The translations under genes were made by a program, and so were the position numbers. The notes below the pieces were generated by a model. It was not told the DNA's origin, ran no database searches, and saw only the letters and a list, made by a program, of their open reading frames with translations. This document shows positions 1 through 7,576 of a stretch of DNA of 44,604 nt, one piece after another (the stretch's first letter is position 1; the number at the start of each line of letters is the position of its first letter). The stretch comes from UBA7683 sp964643895 (GTDB lineage Bacteria > Patescibacteriota > Saccharimonadia > Saccharimonadales > UBA7683), in contig CAZXUE010000006.1 in assembly GCA_964643895.1 (NCBI GenBank), positions 1 through 44,604 on the forward strand, in the 5' to 3' direction.

Positions 1-55
1 GAACCTGCGACCTCTTGGTTATGAGCCAAGCGAGCTGCCACTGCTCCACCCCGCG
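1..55 (-). tRNA. initiator tRNA-Met (CAT), 3' end cut by window edge
   Basis: Read on the minus strand the segment starts CGCGGGGTGGAGCAG, then has a D-arm (GAGC...GCTC), an anticodon stem TTGG/CCAA around loop CTCATAA (anticodon CAU) and the start of the T-arm (GCAGGTTC). The opening closely matches the bacterial initiator tRNA-fMet, including a C at position 1. The last ~20 nt (T-arm 3' strand, acceptor 3' strand, CCA) lie outside the window. Confidence 0.93.
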
Positions 56-133
56 TTATCTTGTAACTTTTTGTGAAGTGTACATGACGTTTTTTCTGGT
101 TAGCCCATTGTGTATGAGCGATTGATTCCAGAT

Positions 134-162
134 GAGCTGTCACTGCTCCACTGCGGTCGGCG
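134..162 (-). pseudogene. degenerate tRNA 5'-half, probably a decayed initiator-tRNA copy
   Basis: Seventeen bases at 134-150 match 32-48 of the initiator tRNA (its D-arm) with one mismatch. The remnant begins directly after the conserved element at 163-308, where the other copy of that element has an intact tRNA. No anticodon arm or T-arm can be drawn. It reads as the relic of a tRNA duplication. The short match means chance similarity is not fully excluded. Confidence 0.45.
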
Positions 163-308
163 TCGGAAGCCGTTGTAAGTTTCAGCTTCAAAGTAAACTT
201 TAAAAGCTTTCACTCGCCGCACTTCCTCCTTCTCAATTCAAAAAAGTCGCTACGCTTTGTTTTTTGAATTGGTCTAGAGCGCTTATGAACGAACAAGTAT
301 GTAGTGTA
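163..308 (-). ncRNA. conserved structured leader element, copy 1 (upstream of initiator tRNA)
   Basis: Homologous to the plus-strand element at 5260-5404. Both have a start motif TACACTA, a 42-nt lead-in, a 12-bp perfect hairpin (here 234-245 with 260-271) with a 14-nt loop, and a ~73-nt tail containing AAGCTTTTAAAG / GAAACTT-type motifs. The two stems differ at two positions on each arm and both changes are compensated (C-G to T-A and A-T to G-C). A promoter-like TTGAAA-17 nt-TACACT precedes it on the minus strand. Function is unknown; it could be a tRNA precursor leader or an independent RNA. Confidence 0.6.
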
Positions 309-327
309 ACAGATTATAAATTTTGTT

Positions 328-756
328 TCAAGTTGCTGTGGCACGAATAGTATCTTTGCCCTGCAGGAACCGCCACCAAGCTTTTACGTTGGCCTGCCAT
401 CCTTTTTGTTCAACCTTCTGTTGTTTTTCTGTTTTTTTGGCAACTGGTGCCAGTGTTGCTGCTGCGTTGTTTGGCAAATATACCATATGCTCACCCGGCA
501 GTGCTTTGTTAAATTTATCTCGAGCAGCAAGCTCTTTATAATCATCAGTTTTAAGGTACTCAATATTGTAGCGAAGATTTTGATTTTCCAGCTCCTGCAA
601 TTCAACTTCTGCGGCAAGCTGATCATACTTCTGCTGCAACCGATAATTTCGTTGCATGGCGGAAATTGTATTCCAGACAAGACCAAGTGCAATCAATAAT
701 GCAGCGACTAGTAAGAAGTCATTAAAACTAAAATATTTGTTCAGTTGAAGCTGCAT
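328..756 (-). CDS. DivIC/FtsB-like septum formation initiator
   Basis: This 142-residue protein has one membrane segment near residues 12-32 followed by a coiled coil (about residues 34-70) and then the pattern YKELAARDKFNKALPGEHMVYLP. That pattern is typical of the DivIC/FtsB family, where a short helical region ends in a LxKPGE-like motif. Members bridge FtsL and FtsQ in the divisome and act at the cytoplasmic membrane of the septum. The C-terminal tail (~50 residues) is basic and rich in Ala, Lys and Gln and lies beyond the usual family length. The ATG is 10 nt after a TATAAT box on the minus strand, so the 5' leader is very short and has no clear Shine-Dalgarno. A terminator hairpin at 801-827 separates it from the upstream gene. 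Family call is firm; which member (FtsB or DivIC) cannot be decided. Confidence 0.8.
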   Translation of the reverse strand: MQLQLNKYFSFNDFLLVAALLIALGLVWNTISAMQRNYRLQQKYDQLAAEVELQELENQNLRYNIEYLKTDDYKELAARDKFNKALPGEHMVYLPNNAAATLAPVAKKTEKQQKVEQKGWQANVKAWWRFLQGKDTIRATAT

Positions 757-800
757 GTTTCTTTTTATTATATCCTCTCACTAATTGTATCACGCACAAT

Positions 801-827
801 AAAAGTCGGGCATATAACCCGACTTTT
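801..827 (-). terminator. rho-independent terminator between 851-1291 and 328-756
   Basis: A perfect 10-bp stem AAAAGTCGGG / CCCGACTTTT has a 7-nt loop and ends in a T-run on the minus strand. It lies just past the stop codon of the minus-strand gene at 851-1291 and upstream of the FtsB-like gene. It is symmetric enough to work in both directions. Confidence 0.85.
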
Positions 828-850
828 GTGTTTGTATATCTAGCTACTTA

Positions 851-1291
851 TTAGAATACTTGTGAGCTATCGACTTTCCATGTTCCATTTTGAACAACAA
901 GACGTATCACAAAGTTTCCTGTAGTACGACCATAGGTATTAGCTGGAAGATTACCAACGGAGCTTAAGTATATAGCCTGATTAGTTGCCTGATCTTTACC
1001 AAAGAATATCTCCTCATTAGATATTTGCGGCTGGTCAGATTTTAAGCTATCAGAAATTGCCTTTACGCGTTCTTTTGTGTTCTTTGCCTGGTATGCAGTA
1101 GTTCCGAACTCGTATGTTTTATCAACATCGCCCTTCACAAGAGCATCAACAAAATCTGCTGCGGCTTGTTTTGCAACACCATCTGAGTTTTCAACTACTA
1201 CCTTTTTGGTACCGTATTTATAGCTTACAACTCCTGTAAGTATCAGCACCACCACTGCTATAACCCCACCCACGATACGTTTTATGTCCAT
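851..1291 (-). CDS. small membrane-anchored protein, NTF2-like fold suspected
   Basis: A 146-residue protein with an N-terminal hydrophobic segment (about residues 5-24) that would anchor it facing outward. The remaining ~120 residues begin with a helical stretch (AKQAAADFVDALVKGDVDKTY) and end in a strand-rich part with the closing pattern TWKVDSSQVF. This layout resembles DUF4878/NTF2-like extracytoplasmic domains, in which the last strand carries W-K-V/I-D. I cannot assign a substrate. It follows the 832-residue cell-wall protein by 36 nt on the same strand and probably shares its transcript. A GGAGT Shine-Dalgarno precedes the ATG. A terminator follows. Confidence 0.7.
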   Translation of the reverse strand: MDIKRIVGGVIAVVVLILTGVVSYKYGTKKVVVENSDGVAKQAAADFVDALVKGDVDKTYEFGTTAYQAKNTKERVKAISDSLKSDQPQISNEEIFFGKDQATNQAIYLSSVGNLPANTYGRTTGNFVIRLVVQNGTWKVDSSQVF

Positions 1292-1327
1292 TGTACTATT
1301 ACTCCTTATTCTAATAATTACACTTCT

Positions 1328-3826
1328 CTAATATGCACTTGCCAGGTTACCGCTTCCTGCCTGGTACGGTGATTGATATGGACTCACTTGTTTTGCTGCT
1401 TCAAGGAGCTCCCAAGTTTGTTTATCTACAACTGGAGTACCTCGCAGGCCCCTCATAGCTTTAAAGCGAGTTACCGCATTTTGAGTTGCGGCATCGAACT
1501 GTCCGGTAATCGACAGTGTTGCATCTTGAACAAATGCAAGAATTTGCTGCAACCGTTTTACGCACTCTCGCTCTCCAGCATCCATGCCGTCGCTTTTGTC
1601 GAGAACCACGCTGTTTTTGCACTTATCAAAAAGGCGGGCAAACTCCTGTTGCTGCAACTCATCACCAACTGCAGCAGCAACTTGAATGTCGCTTGCTACT
1701 TGCTTCTGGCTTTGGTACTCGTGAGAAGCGAAATCCTTTAAATCAAGCCATGTTGCCTTATCAACACTACCCGATTTATTAGACATTCCTCTATCTTTTT
1801 GGTACTTGGCGACGGCATTTTTTAGACCTTCTCCAAAGATCATCAGCCCGTTATAGCCGCTAACATTTGCGCCATCCTGAGCAGTTTCTTCATTAAGATA
1901 ACCGACCAGACCTAAATACAAGCGAAGGACCTTCACGCAAACCGATTTATCTCCCTGCTTAAGTGGAACATATTGGTCTACACACATTGCAACGTCACTG
2001 GCTGCAACCATGGTAGAGCTCTCATTAGTAACAGTGGCCCCAATTGTGGTGCTGGCAGCGTTTACCGAACCGCCGTTATCCCAAGATTCTGTATAGGGCG
2101 AAACTGTGGGATAATTATTTTCATAAATCGGAGCTGCGGGAACCGTTGCATCACTCTTTATATCTGATGTCTTCGCTGTTCCAAGTGGTAACACCGCGCA
2201 AGTAGTGCTATCGCAAGCCTTCACTGCTTTATCAACACCGGTAACCGACTTCGCCTTAGAGCTTGCTTTCTGCAGTGGTGTCTGAGAGTTATTTGTAGCC
2301 GAAGCCACTGCTGCATCGTTAGGAATATTAGAGTTTACTGCATCTTTTGAAGGAGCTTGTGACGTGCCTCCAGTGTTTTTGTTTGATCCGTTGGTTGGCT
2401 GGCTTGGTTGATTTGGGAAGCAATCCTTGCTCGGAGTACCAGTAACTAAATTTCCTCCGTAACATTGTTGTGCAACTGCTTGGAGATCAGCTTGAGTAAC
2501 ATTCTGCCCTCCGGCACCGCAAGACGGGAAAAGTGAGGCCATTACTGCTACATCTTCACAGCTCGCTGTTGTCTCTCCCTTCTTTACCCTCTCTACAGCC
2601 TCTTCGAGTGTCATTTTACCGTTTTGAATAGCTGCCGTCCAAGTGCCGCTTGATACACCCATTAGCGAATCTGCCAAGGTCTTGCCCCTTTCTGTCTCTC
2701 CACCGTTATCAAAACCATAACCGCTATTGTAAATGCAGTAGTAAGGGAGACCACCCTTAAGCAGCCCTTTATCAAGTAGCTCCTTAGTTTTATGGCAATA
2801 ATCGATATCCTTGATATCACTCTCTGTAACTTGCTCCATAATTGCAGAACCCAGTGTCTGCTTAATGTTTTGGTCAATTGCCTCCTTAGAATCAGGATTT
2901 GCTTCTATGGCCATCTGCTTAAGCGATTGTCCACTCTGTGTTTTTAAGTGATCGAGCACCTGTTGTGGTGACCACTTACCAGTTCTTATTAACTCAGCCC
3001 AATTTACCATACCCTTCCCCGTGCCACTGGCCAATCCTCCACAGCAACTTTGGGTCATAATTTGAAACTCTACTACAAGCCATGCGTCAATTCTCCGTTC
3101 GTACTGTCGATCAGTTTCACCATCCTTGCGTTGAGGGAACGGGTTATCTGCTCCTGGCGTTCCCTCGGCAGCATTGACACCAGCAGCGGTAGGTTTTTTC
3201 CCGTCTGTAGTAGTAACGGTACTCTTGGCCTTAAAGAATGCCTCCGCTGTTGCAGAAGTTTTGGCGCATGTGTCAAGTTGATCAACCCAGTACTTTAAAC
3301 CTGCATCGTCTGGTGCATATTTAAGATACTTTGTATAAAGACCTTTTATAAATGCGGTATTTTCAGCAGTCTTAGCAGTACATGAGGCTGCGGCGGACGC
3401 TGGCGTTGACGCTGCTGGCGTTGCGGAGGTTGTTGTACTACTATTTGTTTTTGTACCAGAAGCTGGCTTTGTAGCTGTAGCGGGAGCTGCTGAAGTAGCC
3501 GCTTGCTTATTTTTGTATTCCGCAGAGCCTTTAATCATGTCCTCGACATCACTTATTGACTTTTTGCCACTATCTAGCTGCGCGGTCCAGTACGTAAGAC
3601 CGCCTGAATCTGGAGCTCGTCCAAGCAGTCTTTGGTAAGCACTTGTCACTGCGGCACTGTTTGCAGAGGCCGCAAATGAGCTGTACACGAAAAAGCCGCC
3701 GACAACCGCAACTACCACGGCCAGCATGCTCATTTTTACCCACGAAAATTGTTTTTTATCCTTTAACCCACCGCCGCCAGTCACGACGTGGTCATTTTTT
3801 ACGTGATGTTTATCTTCATCAGGCAT
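1328..3826 (-). CDS. surface protein with DUF4214-like repeats and two peptidoglycan-binding domains
   Basis: An 832-residue protein with a basic cytoplasmic N-terminus and one membrane segment near residues 30-53 ending in GGFFVYSSFAAS. Next come two DUF4214-like units: AYQRLLGRAPDSGGLTYW at about 63-80 and a second with YTKYLKYAPDDAGLKYW, separated by a Ser/Thr/Ala/Pro linker. A long Cys-containing central region is unrecognised. Two PG_binding_1-like modules close the protein (CVKVLRLYLGLVGYL..., CVKRLQQILAFVQDA...), each with the usual F/Y-Q-x-x-x-G-L and D-x-x-T-W pattern. The architecture suggests a cell-wall-associated protein on the outer face of the membrane. DUF4214 domains are often found in surface and S-layer-like proteins. 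The ATG follows AGGAGAAGGG. It heads a short operon with the NTF2-like gene. Confidence 0.75.
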   Translation of the reverse strand: MPDEDKHHVKNDHVVTGGGGLKDKKQFSWVKMSMLAVVVAVVGGFFVYSSFAASANSAAVTSAYQRLLGRAPDSGGLTYWTAQLDSGKKSISDVEDMIKGSAEYKNKQAATSAAPATATKPASGTKTNSSTTTSATPAASTPASAAASCTAKTAENTAFIKGLYTKYLKYAPDDAGLKYWVDQLDTCAKTSATAEAFFKAKSTVTTTDGKKPTAAGVNAAEGTPGADNPFPQRKDGETDRQYERRIDAWLVVEFQIMTQSCCGGLASGTGKGMVNWAELIRTGKWSPQQVLDHLKTQSGQSLKQMAIEANPDSKEAIDQNIKQTLGSAIMEQVTESDIKDIDYCHKTKELLDKGLLKGGLPYYCIYNSGYGFDNGGETERGKTLADSLMGVSSGTWTAAIQNGKMTLEEAVERVKKGETTASCEDVAVMASLFPSCGAGGQNVTQADLQAVAQQCYGGNLVTGTPSKDCFPNQPSQPTNGSNKNTGGTSQAPSKDAVNSNIPNDAAVASATNNSQTPLQKASSKAKSVTGVDKAVKACDSTTCAVLPLGTAKTSDIKSDATVPAAPIYENNYPTVSPYTESWDNGGSVNAASTTIGATVTNESSTMVAASDVAMCVDQYVPLKQGDKSVCVKVLRLYLGLVGYLNEETAQDGANVSGYNGLMIFGEGLKNAVAKYQKDRGMSNKSGSVDKATWLDLKDFASHEYQSQKQVASDIQVAAAVGDELQQQEFARLFDKCKNSVVLDKSDGMDAGERECVKRLQQILAFVQDATLSITGQFDAATQNAVTRFKAMRGLRGTPVVDKQTWELLEAAKQVSPYQSPYQAGSGNLASAY

Positions 3827-3904
3827 AATGCTACCCTTCTCCTGTAATTACACTTATGGTTTAATCGTATCACTGCCATCTAAATGTTGTCAAATAGGCA
3901 ATCT

Positions 3905-5020
3905 CTACTCAAAAATTACTTCTATCTTCATGTTGACTGTCTGCCCGAGACTTCTTAAATTATATGCCTGCTGACGAACCAGCGTAAGCGGTGTTGTGCC
4001 GGCTTCAACGGAGAAAACCAGTGACATTCTGATTTTCCCACCTGAACTTACCTCGAGTTTATCTATCTGACCCTCGTAGTTACCTATATCTGTTCTCGCC
4101 GATATCATTGAGCCAGCAGTATCACGTAAACCAAAGGTGTCGTTGGAGATCACCTTAGATTGTGTTGCATCAGCATTACCCACCAGAAGATTTACCTTTA
4201 TCAACTCCTCTCCCGGCATCGATGAATATGATGCGTCTGATGGCTGAAAGTTACGCTCAACATCTTTAACGTATAGAACCATACCGTCTGAGAGCTGTAG
4301 CTGCTCGCCTACAATACCGGAAACAGCTTCTTCCTTATACACTGGCTGGGCTATCTCAAAATTGAGGAGTTCATTGTCGTTTTCTGAATCCCTGTCATTG
4401 GTATTCTGTGTATCGTCAGTATCCCTACTCTGGCTGGCAAACGACTTTTTAGTATCTTCAACTCCGCGAGCGTAACCCGTATTTTTACCCTTTGTATAAG
4501 CGGCGAAACCGACGCCACCAAGCAAACTCAATACTAATACGATACCGGTTGTTATAGTAATTACTTTTTTTGCGGTTGACGTTTGGGGAGTAGGAACCGG
4601 TTCTCCAGTCGTTTGGTCATATGAAATCTGGAAATGTTCTGGGGATGACTGAATCAGATCTGTCTGAGGTTGTATGTAGGTTGGCTGAATCGGCTGGGGT
4701 TGCACGTAGGCTGGAGCAACGGCAGACTGCACGGGTACTTGAGGCAGAATCTGGGGTTGAGGCTGGAGCTGAGCCGGTTGCGCAGCACCAGATACCTCAG
4801 CATAAATTTGCCTCTGCCAATCTGGTCTTACATCATGAGAAGTAAGTGGATCACCAGAGAGTGGTTGCTGCGCAGGGGCCGCACCCACCATATCAAACGA
4901 GTTTGGCGGACGAGTTGGAGTAACCGGCTGAGCCGAGTATTGCGGGTACTGCTGCGACTCGCCGTAGCCAACCCCGTCCGAGGTTGGCACTCCAGGATAT
5001 CCCCCACCAGTTTGATCCAT
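3905..5020 (-). CDS. membrane protein with Pro/Gln-rich cytoplasmic tail and DUF4352-like outer domain
   Basis: This 371-residue protein starts with ~145 residues of low-complexity sequence rich in Pro, Gln, Tyr and Val, including repeated QPQP / YVQPQP units. A membrane segment follows (VITITTGIVLVLSLLGGVGF, about 153-172), then an acidic Asp/Asn/Thr linker and a beta-rich domain of ~140 residues. That domain (QLSDGMVLYVKDVERNF ... ELIKVNLLVGNADATQSKVIS ... FGLRDTAGSMISA) follows the DUF4352 immunoglobulin-like pattern seen in extracytoplasmic lipoproteins. The tail would lie in the cytoplasm and may be a protein-interaction surface. AAAGGAACTGTTAATG gives a clear Shine-Dalgarno. It is in the same direction as the downstream 832-residue gene (78 nt gap). 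Confidence 0.72.
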   Translation of the reverse strand: MDQTGGGYPGVPTSDGVGYGESQQYPQYSAQPVTPTRPPNSFDMVGAAPAQQPLSGDPLTSHDVRPDWQRQIYAEVSGAAQPAQLQPQPQILPQVPVQSAVAPAYVQPQPIQPTYIQPQTDLIQSSPEHFQISYDQTTGEPVPTPQTSTAKKVITITTGIVLVLSLLGGVGFAAYTKGKNTGYARGVEDTKKSFASQSRDTDDTQNTNDRDSENDNELLNFEIAQPVYKEEAVSGIVGEQLQLSDGMVLYVKDVERNFQPSDASYSSMPGEELIKVNLLVGNADATQSKVISNDTFGLRDTAGSMISARTDIGNYEGQIDKLEVSSGGKIRMSLVFSVEAGTTPLTLVRQQAYNLRSLGQTVNMKIEVIFE

Positions 5021-5135
5021 TAACAGTTCCTTTTATGTTTATCAATACGTCTTATTATACAGGATGTGGCTTAGGTAGATAGTTCGTTGATAGTGCGTGG
5101 TGGTTTGTTGAAAAGATTTTCTTTACGATGTACGA

Positions 5136-5193
5136 CCTAGGCAAGGATCTCTATCTTACTGGATCCCGTATCCAGTACGGGATGACGCCTAGG
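5136..5193. repeat. nested inverted repeat, REP/MITE-like intergenic element
   Basis: An outer 7-bp inverted pair (CCTAGGC 5136-5142, GCCTAGG 5187-5193) encloses an inner 8-bp hairpin (ATCCCGTA 5163-5170, TACGGGAT 5176-5183, loop TCCAG). The inner hairpin resembles the GGATCCCG...CGGGATGACG palindromes dispersed in other bacterial genomes. Only one copy is in this window, so repeat status is inferred. The surrounding 5021-5259 holds no gene. Confidence 0.5.
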
Positions 5194-5259
5194 GCAGGCT
5201 GGTGCTCGACGAATCACAACCCATTAATCTCTACAAACTATGGACTAGAGGCTATCAAC

Positions 5260-5404
5260 TACACTATACTACTCCTGTTGCAGTCAATGCAGCCAACAAT
5301 TTAAGAAACAGAGCATAGCGACTTTCTTAAATTGAGACTAAGGACAGCAGAGGGCGTAGGCTTCTAGAATTTATCTTGAAACCGAAACTCAATGCAGCTC
5401 CTGA
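5260..5404 (+). ncRNA. conserved structured leader element, copy 2 (3 nt before tRNA-Met)
   Basis: The plus-strand homologue of 163-308, almost equal in length (145 versus 146 nt). The perfect 12-bp stem CAATTTAAGAAA (5297-5308) / TTTCTTAAATTG (5323-5334) has a 14-nt loop whose sequence differs from copy 1 at only two sites. The stem differs from copy 1 by two base-pair swaps. The element ends at CTCCTGA, only 3 nt before the tRNA at 5408. A TATACT -10-like box sits at 5265-5270, so the element would be transcribed as a tRNA leader. It matches no RNA family I recognise. Confidence 0.6.
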
Positions 5405-5407
5405 GAA

Positions 5408-5483
5408 GGGGGCGTAGCTCAGTGGTTAGAGCAGTCGGCTCATAACTGATTGGTCGTAGGTTCAAGTCCTACCGCCCCCACCA
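5408..5483 (+). tRNA. tRNA with CAT anticodon (elongator Met or Ile2), CCA encoded
   Basis: A full cloverleaf: acceptor GGGGGCG/CGCCCCC, D-arm GCTC...GAGC, anticodon arm GTCGG-CTCATAA-CTGAT (two G-T pairs), T-arm GTAGG-TTCAAGT-CCTAC, discriminator A and genomically encoded CCA at 5481-5483. The perfect G1-C72 pair rules out the initiator. CAU could mean elongator Met, or Ile if position 34 is modified to lysidine; the sequence alone does not settle this. Confidence 0.95.
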
Positions 5484-5524
5484 TTGAGAGAATACATTGC
5501 ACCAATAAGATTTGGTTTTAAATT

Positions 5525-5553
5525 TTGACAAAGCTTAAGTTTTTTGCTATAAT
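5525..5553 (+). promoter_or_regulatory. consensus sigma-70-type promoter facing the permease 3' end
   Basis: TTGACA, exactly 17 nt, then TATAAT: a perfect match to the bacterial housekeeping consensus. Transcription would start near 5560, run rightward and be antisense to the 3' end of the ABC permease gene. No plus-strand gene follows. The tRNA lies upstream of it. Confidence 0.7.
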
Positions 5554-5613
5554 TGCAATATTCCCTTGCTCGATATGGGCAAAAAATATGCCGAAATGCG
5601 TGCTTAAAGACTG

Positions 5614-6728
5614 CTATTCCCAACGGAAGACTTTGAAGGCGATGAAGTAGATAACCACTGTCCAGACACCGATAATTCCGAGCTGTGGGCCAAGATCAAG
5701 TAGTGAAGCGCCCTCAGTAATAATCAATCTTATGCAATCGATAACCGGTGTAAGCGGAATAAACTGTGTGATTTTTTGCAAAAACTCCGGCATCAAGAAG
5801 GTCGGGAAGAACACACCGGAAAGAAACATCATGGGCAGTGTTACCAATTGAGCCAATGGCGCAGCCTGGTTTTCATTTTTAGCCCAGCCGCCAAGAGCAA
5901 GACCAATACCAAATAAGAGTACTGTGCCGAGCAAAACAACCAAGCCGAGACTTAGATAACTTCCCTTCATACTAAGGTNNNNNNNNNNAAGAATATCACC
6001 GCCGCAGCGAGCATAAACGACGCAGCGAGCAGCCCAATGGCTCCGTTAGAAAGTACGTTACCGGTGAAGTACTGCCACACCTTAAGTGTTGTTGTATGAT
6101 AACGCCGCAACACGCCTTTTTGCTTTAATCTTGGAAATACTGTTGTTGGGCCATATATACCAAGTGAAAGTAGCGTAAAACCAAGTATTCCTGAGAAGGT
6201 GTAATCGAACTGCGTAAGGCCTTTTGTGGCAGTAGAGACCGTCTTAGCCTCGAATGGTACGGAGGTATCTACGAATTGCTTGTTAATCTCTTTGAAGATT
6301 TCATTCATGATTGAGCCGAGTGTCTGGCCAGCTTGTTGGTTACTCTCGGCGTAAAGCACCTCGGCCTTACCTGTTGGATGTTGAGCTTGTCCTACAGAAC
6401 CAAAATCTTCGGGCAAAATAATAGCAGCATCGAGTTGGCCTCTGTTCATTTTTTCTTTGGCCTGTTCAACTGTTGTAATCTCGTTATCAATCTTGAAGAT
6501 CTCGTCTTTTTTAGCCTCTTCAACAAAGTTTTTAGCAAAATCAGTTTTTGAGTTGTTTAAAAGTGCAACCCGAAACGAGATATTGCTATCACCGCGGAAA
6601 ATACTGCCAAATATTACCAAAAAGATGAGTGGGAATACGAATACAAAGAATATGCCCACCTTATCGCGAAATAGCCGCTTGATATCTATTTTTGCAAAAG
6701 TGAATACAGGTCGAAATGCGCGTTTCAT
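5614..6728 (-). CDS. ABC-2 type transporter permease, interrupted by an assembly gap
   Basis: Two stretches of one permease are separated by ten Ns at 5979-5988. The N-terminal 250 residues hold a membrane segment at ~21-40 (VGIFFVFVFPLIFLVIFGSI), a ~140-residue outer loop and the start of the membrane core. The C-terminal part reads KGSYLSLGLVVLLGTVLLFG..., then NENQAAPLAQLVTLPMMFLSGVFFP and PVIDCIRLIITEGA. The latter patterns are typical of ABC-2 permeases of the drug-export (DrrB/YhhJ) type. The pieces are in different frames across the Ns, as expected when the gap length is arbitrary; I read this as an assembly artefact, not a frameshift. The start lies 1 nt after the ATPase stop, so the two form an exporter operon. 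Some residues are missing at the gap. Confidence 0.85.
5979..5988. other. assembly gap (10 N)
   Basis: Ten consecutive Ns inside the permease gene. The flanking reading frames do not agree, so the true gap length is unknown. From the family's membrane topology, part of one or two membrane helices is missing. Confidence 0.99.
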
Positions 6729-6729
6729 A

Positions 6730-7497
6730 CTAATCCCTCAGGGCCTTTCCGGTTAAATCAATGAAGACATCTTCAAGATTTGCCTGCTCAACATGCTGCT
6801 CTTTTTTAAACCCACGTTTCAGCAGGGCCTTTACAAGATTTTTTGGCGTATCAAGGGCTACTATTTTACCTTCATCCATAATTGCGATGCGGTCGCACAA
6901 TAGTTCAGCCTCATCCATATAGTGCGTGGTGATAATAACAGTGACCCCGCGCTTGCGGACGTCTTTAATTAAATCCCAGAGATTTCGGCGAGCCTGTGGA
7001 TCCAAGCCGGTAGTTGGCTCATCTAAAAAGAAGACTTTGGGGCCATGCACAAGTGCTGCGGCAATAGAAAAACGTTGCCGTTGCCCGCCAGAAAGCTGCT
7101 CAACATAACTGTTGGCCTTTTCCTCCAGCTGCACATCTTTTAAGAATTTGAGCGGGTCGACTGTTTCTCCGTAGGTTGCTGAGAAAAACTCTATGAGCTC
7201 GGTAAGTTTAGTCTTCTCTTCAAAAGACGGCGTTTGTGGCTGTACGCCAATTAAGGCTTTGATCTTTTCACTATCAGTGGTGATATCAATACCCGCTAAG
7301 GTTGCGGAGCCGCTATCGATAGTTCTGATAGTCTCAAGCATCTCCAGCGTGGTAGTCTTACCAGCCCCATTTGGCCCTAGAATACCGAAGACCTCACCCT
7401 TCTTCACCTCAAAACTAACACCATCAACCACGTTCTTTTTATCATAGGTTTTGGTAAGATTTTTAACTTTTAGAATAGCTACTGTCGCTTTACTCAT
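6730..7497 (-). CDS. ABC transporter ATP-binding protein (drug-export type)
   Basis: A 255-residue ATPase with every canonical motif: Walker A GPNGAGKTT (41-49), Q-loop Gln near 86-88 (VQPQTP), signature LSGGQ (135-139), Walker B VFFLDEP (155-161), D-loop GLD and switch His (THYMDEAE, ~192). The C-terminal LEDVFIDLTGKALRD is typical of the DrrA/CcmA-like exporters that pair with ABC-2 permeases. It powers export by the permease encoded 1 nt downstream. The substrate cannot be inferred. The ATG lies 6 nt after a TAGACT -10 box with TGGACA 17 nt further upstream, so the mRNA is probably leaderless. Confidence 0.93.
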   Translation of the reverse strand: MSKATVAILKVKNLTKTYDKKNVVDGVSFEVKKGEVFGILGPNGAGKTTTLEMLETIRTIDSGSATLAGIDITTDSEKIKALIGVQPQTPSFEEKTKLTELIEFFSATYGETVDPLKFLKDVQLEEKANSYVEQLSGGQRQRFSIAAALVHGPKVFFLDEPTTGLDPQARRNLWDLIKDVRKRGVTVIITTHYMDEAELLCDRIAIMDEGKIVALDTPKNLVKALLKRGFKKEQHVEQANLEDVFIDLTGKALRD

Positions 7498-7503
7498 AAA
7501 TAA

Positions 7504-7532
7504 AGTCTAGCGCGACAATATAGCTTTGTCCA
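7504..7532 (-). promoter_or_regulatory. promoter of the ABC exporter operon
   Basis: On the minus strand TGGACA (7532-7527), 17 nt, TAGACT (7509-7504), then 6 nt to the ATG at 7497. The expected transcription start coincides with the start codon. Confidence 0.6.
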
Positions 7533-7576
7533 TAAGATACCGTGCCGGTTATGTATGTCGATATTATAAAATATGT

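Noticed and set aside
5614..6728. Frameshifted or split permease (pseudogene)
   Set aside because: The break coincides exactly with the ten Ns, and both halves are intact and family-typical. An assembly gap explains it.
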